Source: Marinospirillum sp.
Lineage (GTDB): Bacteria; Pseudomonadota; Gammaproteobacteria; Pseudomonadales; Halomonadaceae
Assembly (NCBI RefSeq): GCF_014859565.1
Contig: NZ_JACUUA010000024.1
Coordinates: 1 to 30,327 of the forward strand
Length of the DNA: 30,327 bases
Direction of reading: 5' to 3'
The position numbers and the translations under genes were made by a program. Positions 27,689-30,327 of this stretch are shown piece by piece. A model generated the notes under the pieces. It ran no database searches and was not told where the DNA came from. It saw only the letters and a list, made by a program, of their open reading frames with translations. How positions within the stretch are numbered: the stretch's first letter is position 1; the number at the start of each line of letters is the position of its first letter.

Positions 27689-28363
27689 TTAATCAGGTGT
27701 GTTCACATCAAGTTGTGCTTGCAGCGACCACAATTCATGGCCACTCTGGGCATATTTGCGTTCAAAGGGTGTTATCGGGTCATCCACCACCAGAGGCTCC
27801 AAGCGGGCATTAATACCAAAAAGAGTCAGAGCCTGCTGCATTTCTTGCAGATACAGCTTCCAGTTACTACGAGACTCCAGCAAACCACCCAGCGCCACCA
27901 GATCCGGAAACACCGGATGACCATGCCAGCGCAGCTTGAGGTCTTTCTTTTTTGGTGAGGGGTTAGGATAAAGCAGGTAATGATAATCGGGGCGCCAACC
28001 TGCAGCCAGTGCCAAGCGCCAGAAATCAACCAGATCGGCACGAATCAGACAGGCATTCTCCGGCAACTCACCCCACTGGCGCTGCAGGCGATGATCCGAA
28101 CGATCAACCCCAATAACAAAATGTTCAGGAAACTGGCGCGCCAGATTGCGGGTGCTGGCACCCACACCACAACCTGAGTCCAGAATCAGTGCTCCGCCCT
28201 GCCTTTGCCATAACTCACCCGCCTGTTCAAAAGCCTGGCGGTTAAAGTCTGCAATGGGTTTGCAAAAGCTATGAGTGCGATGTCGCTGCACCACTTCTTC
28301 CAGCTTGTCGTGAATGCCTTCCTGCTGACTGGTCACCGGTCGCGAAGGTGTTTCTTTATGCAT
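27689..28363 (-). CDS. TrmB-like SAM-dependent methyltransferase (divergent)
   Basis: 224 residues from the ATG at 28363; a TTG four codons upstream is less likely. The SAM site is LDSGCGVGASTRNLA, followed by GVDRSDHRL and IRADLVDFW. The region expected to read PDPW in TrmB is YPNPSPKKKDLKLRWHG, and the C-terminus keeps a T-x-F-E (ITPFERKYAQSGHELW) like the TrmB T-x-Y-E. I therefore place it in the Methyltransf_4 family, but as a paralogue whose substrate may not be tRNA G46. The start overlaps the end of parA by 8 bp, so the two genes are coupled. Confidence 0.8.
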   Translation of the reverse strand: MHKETPSRPVTSQQEGIHDKLEEVVQRHRTHSFCKPIADFNRQAFEQAGELWQRQGGALILDSGCGVGASTRNLARQFPEHFVIGVDRSDHRLQRQWGELPENACLIRADLVDFWRLALAAGWRPDYHYLLYPNPSPKKKDLKLRWHGHPVFPDLVALGGLLESRSNWKLYLQEMQQALTLFGINARLEPLVVDDPITPFERKYAQSGHELWSLQAQLDVNTPD

Positions 28364-29123
28364 GAAGCAAGTCAAACAACTGCTGGAATTGCTGGGTCAG
28401 CTTGTGCTTGGGTGCGTAATGAATCAAGGGCTGTGAGACCTGATGAGACTCGCGCATTTTAACTGAGCTAGTCAAATGCACTGGCAGTACCGGATGTCCT
28501 TCATCAATCAGTGCGTCAATCAGCTGGCGTGGCAATTTTGCCTGCGCATTAAACTGGTTAACCACAATACCTTCAATCACCAGATCACCGTTATGATCCA
28601 CCTTGATTTCATCAATGGAGTCTTTTAATGAATACAGTGCCTGCCGGGAAAAAGCATCACAATCAAAAGGGATCAGGCAAGACTGGGCGGCAATCAGCGC
28701 TGAGCGTGAAAAGAAGTTCAATGCCGGTGGTGTATCGATCCAGATGCAGGGATAGGTTTCCTGCAGCGCCTGCAGGGCTTCTTTTAACTTGTAGATCTTG
28801 TAACGGGACTCCAGCTTAGCTTCCAGGCTTTCCAGCTCTGGATGTGCCGCCAGTACATACAGGTTTTCATAAGGCGTGGCATGAATCAGATCACCCAGTG
28901 TTTTACGCCCGCCCCCCAGCGACAGAGACTGCTCAAAAAAATCAAACATGCTGCCATCCAGCGTCTGTGCTGGGCACCCGGTCAGGTAATGGGTGGAGTT
29001 CCCCTGCGGATCAAGATCAACAACCAGTGTTGGATGTTCCTGAGCCGCACTGATGGCCGCCAGATTGCAGGTAATACTGGATTTGCCGACACCACCTTTC
29101 TGGTTAAACACTACTCTGCGCAT
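28356..29123 (-). CDS. Orphan ParA-family ATPase
   Basis: 255 residues with GAGGAAG before the ATG. The deviant Walker A KGGVGKSS carries the signature Lys9 and Lys14, VVDLDPQGNST is Walker A', and WIDTPP is Walker B. No ParB gene or parS-like repeat is visible beside it. Chromosomal orphan ParAs often position protein cargo and not DNA. Here it is paired with a methyltransferase gene through an 8-bp overlap, which is a known neighbourhood for some Pseudomonas-type ParAs only to the extent that I recall; the cargo is unknown. Confidence 0.92.
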   Translation of the reverse strand: MRRVVFNQKGGVGKSSITCNLAAISAAQEHPTLVVDLDPQGNSTHYLTGCPAQTLDGSMFDFFEQSLSLGGGRKTLGDLIHATPYENLYVLAAHPELESLEAKLESRYKIYKLKEALQALQETYPCIWIDTPPALNFFSRSALIAAQSCLIPFDCDAFSRQALYSLKDSIDEIKVDHNGDLVIEGIVVNQFNAQAKLPRQLIDALIDEGHPVLPVHLTSSVKMRESHQVSQPLIHYAPKHKLTQQFQQLFDLLHA

Positions 29124-29285
29124 GTTTCTTCCTCACATCAATGATCCGAACAGCCAAATGCCTCTTTATACCTGCATTTTGCGGGTCTGGCTGCGGCCTG
29201 TCCAGCCTGTAACACAATCAGAGAATGTTACCGAACACCACATCTTAATGATCCATTACTCTGGCAGTGTTTGAAAATTCATCCT

Positions 29286-29309
29286 AAAGAGTGATAGCTA
29301 CAAAGAGTG
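29286..29309 (+). repeat. Direct repeat AAAGAGTG upstream of the DUF1302 gene
   Basis: AAAGAGTG occurs at 29286-29293 and 29302-29309, 16 bp apart start to start, about 100 bp before the DUF1302 ATG. Paired half-sites on one face of the helix can bind an activator, but the spacing is not a full 21 bp, so this is weak. Confidence 0.25.
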
Positions 29310-29338
29310 CTGGACACCAGACTTAACCGAAGCTGATT

Positions 29339-29352
29339 CAAACGTCTGTTTG
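29339..29352 (+). promoter_or_regulatory. PsrA-like operator before the DUF1302 gene
   Basis: CAAAC-GTCT-GTTTG is a perfect 5-bp inverted repeat with a 4-base spacer. It matches the (G/C)AAAC-N2-4-GTTT(G/C) pattern known for PsrA, a fatty-acid-sensing TetR-family regulator of Pseudomonas. It is 57 bp before the ATG, where a promoter would be expected; TTCAAA overlapping it is only a weak -35. Confidence 0.5.
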
Positions 29353-29409
29353 TATGTCGTATTTATGCAAGGCGAGTCAGATATCAAATAACAACAAGAG
29401 GTGAACACC

Positions 29410-30327
29410 ATGAGTCAGAAACTCCGCCGCACATCTGGCGGCCTCACTAGAAACTTGCCAAGACTGAGCCTGCTGGCACTGGCTATTGCAGGACTGTCCC
29501 AGGCTCATGCCGCCAACTTTACACTGGGAGACTTCAACCTCAAGGTTGATTCACAGATCTCGGTTGGCTCCAGCTGGCGAATGGAAGATCGGAATAATGA
29601 TTACATTGCTGCAGGCACACTGGCTGCTCAAGGTATTACGCCAGGACTGTCTACTGCCAACCCCGGTTATCAAGGCAACTCTTCCAGTAACACCGATGAC
29701 GGCAATATGAACTTTGACAAGGGTGATGCTTTCTCTCAGGTCATCAGTGGTAACCACTCGCTTAGCCTATCTCATGCTCAGTACCGTAACTACGGTGCCA
29801 ACCTGAGTTTTCGTTACTGGTATGACCATGCCCTGAGTGAACTCAGTGGCTCACCTTCAAACTCAGGCATGGTGGATGACTGGAAAAATACCGCCGCTTT
29901 TGACGATGCCAAAAGCGGCATTGAGCTGATGGATGCCTATGTCTGGGGTGACTTTGATGTGATGGGTCGCCCAGCCCAGGCTATTTTTGGTCGCCATGTG
30001 CTCAACTGGGGTGAAAGTACCTTTATTCAGGGTGGTCAGAACGCCGCCAACCCTATTGACGTTCAGGCCTTACGTCGTCCCGGTGCTTCATTAAAAGATG
30101 CCCTGCTGCCGGTTAATATGCTGTCCGGTTCCATTGCACTGGATGAAATGGGTGCCTTTACCCTGCAGGGTTATTACCAGATGGAATGGCAGCGTACTCG
30201 TGCAGATGCCTGTGGTACTTATTTCTCCAACAACGACTTTGCAGCTGAAGGTTGTGGACCTGTTTATTATCAGAGTGGCATCAATGAACAGGCCAACGTC
30301 GCAGGCACTCTCACAGGTACGCCTTTT
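29410..30327 (+). CDS. DUF1302 outer-membrane-type protein, 3' end outside the window
   Basis: The ATG at 29410 follows AAGAGGTGA, and the frame stays open for 306 codons to the end of the window. A signal peptide ends near residue 34 (LLALAIAGLSQAHA). The start of the mature part (FTLGDFNLKVDSQISVG) and the segment GRHVLNWGESTFIQGG are hallmarks of DUF1302 proteins, which are usually about 500-650 residues and often sit next to DUF1329 genes. They are predicted outer-membrane beta-barrel proteins linked to growth on hydrophobic compounds such as fatty acids and hydrocarbons. The PsrA-like site upstream agrees with that. Exact function is not established. Confidence 0.92.
   Translation, partial: MSQKLRRTSGGLTRNLPRLSLLALAIAGLSQAHAANFTLGDFNLKVDSQISVGSSWRMEDRNNDYIAAGTLAAQGITPGLSTANPGYQGNSSSNTDDGNMNFDKGDAFSQVISGNHSLSLSHAQYRNYGANLSFRYWYDHALSELSGSPSNSGMVDDWKNTAAFDDAKSGIELMDAYVWGDFDVMGRPAQAIFGRHVLNWGESTFIQGGQNAANPIDVQALRRPGASLKDALLPVNMLSGSIALDEMGAFTLQGYYQMEWQRTRADACGTYFSNNDFAAEGCGPVYYQSGINEQANVAGTLTGTPF

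Overview
The window reads as chromosome of a marine-type gammaproteobacterium of the broad Pseudomonadales/Oceanospirillales group. This rests on the housekeeping blocks: metX-metW-DUF4426-rdgB-hemW, guaB-guaA-tadA, mutY-yggX followed by tRNA-Phe, and a DUF1302 outer-membrane-type protein. All are arrangements familiar from Pseudomonas and its marine relatives. Base composition looks close to balanced (not computed), and I cannot name the species. There is no sign of phage, insertion sequences or CRISPR.

Region 1 (1-11353, all + strand) is the unusual part. In order it holds: the 3' part of a giant beta-repeat exoprotein; a small secreted coiled-coil protein that looks like a free-standing copy of the exoprotein's C-terminal module; a class III nucleotide cyclase fused to an FHA domain; a PP2C phosphatase; a 1494-residue transmembrane Ser/Thr kinase with four acidic Thr repeats at the N-terminus and a formylglycine-generating-enzyme-like (SUMF1) domain at the far C-terminus; and a small tail-anchored protein. 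The genes overlap or lie at most about 28 bp apart, so they look like one operon. I infer an envelope signalling unit in which an extracytoplasmic sensor drives phosphorylation read by the FHA-cyclase and reversed by PP2C, coupled to a surface adhesin.

Region 2 (11459-13382) holds a CoA-binding (YccU-type) protein, a convergent AEC-family transporter, and a small membrane-anchored protein of unknown role. Region 3 (18492 down to 13366, - strand) is a compact six-gene run: metX, metW, a DUF4426 lipoprotein-sized exported protein, rdgB, hemW and a PHB-depolymerase-like lipoprotein esterase. Methionine biosynthesis, nucleotide-pool cleaning and haem chaperoning are thus in one transcription unit.

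Region 4 (18629-22739, +) starts with a clear sigma70-like promoter and carries guaB, guaA, a small secreted protein and tadA. Region 5 (22859-24643, +) has a possible leader peptide, mutY, yggX and a three-tRNA cluster (Phe, Gln, Thr) with its own promoter. Region 6 (24754-26865, +) has a CPXCG zinc-ribbon-like protein, a 2-Cys peroxiredoxin, a strong terminator and trxB. Region 7 (29123 down to 26844, -) is an orphan ParA ATPase, a TrmB-like methyltransferase and a DTW-domain tRNA modification enzyme. Region 8 (29410 to the end, +) is a 3'-truncated DUF1302 gene preceded by an inverted repeat that matches the PsrA operator pattern. No gene-free stretch exceeds 300 bases; the longest is the 286 bp at 29124-29409.
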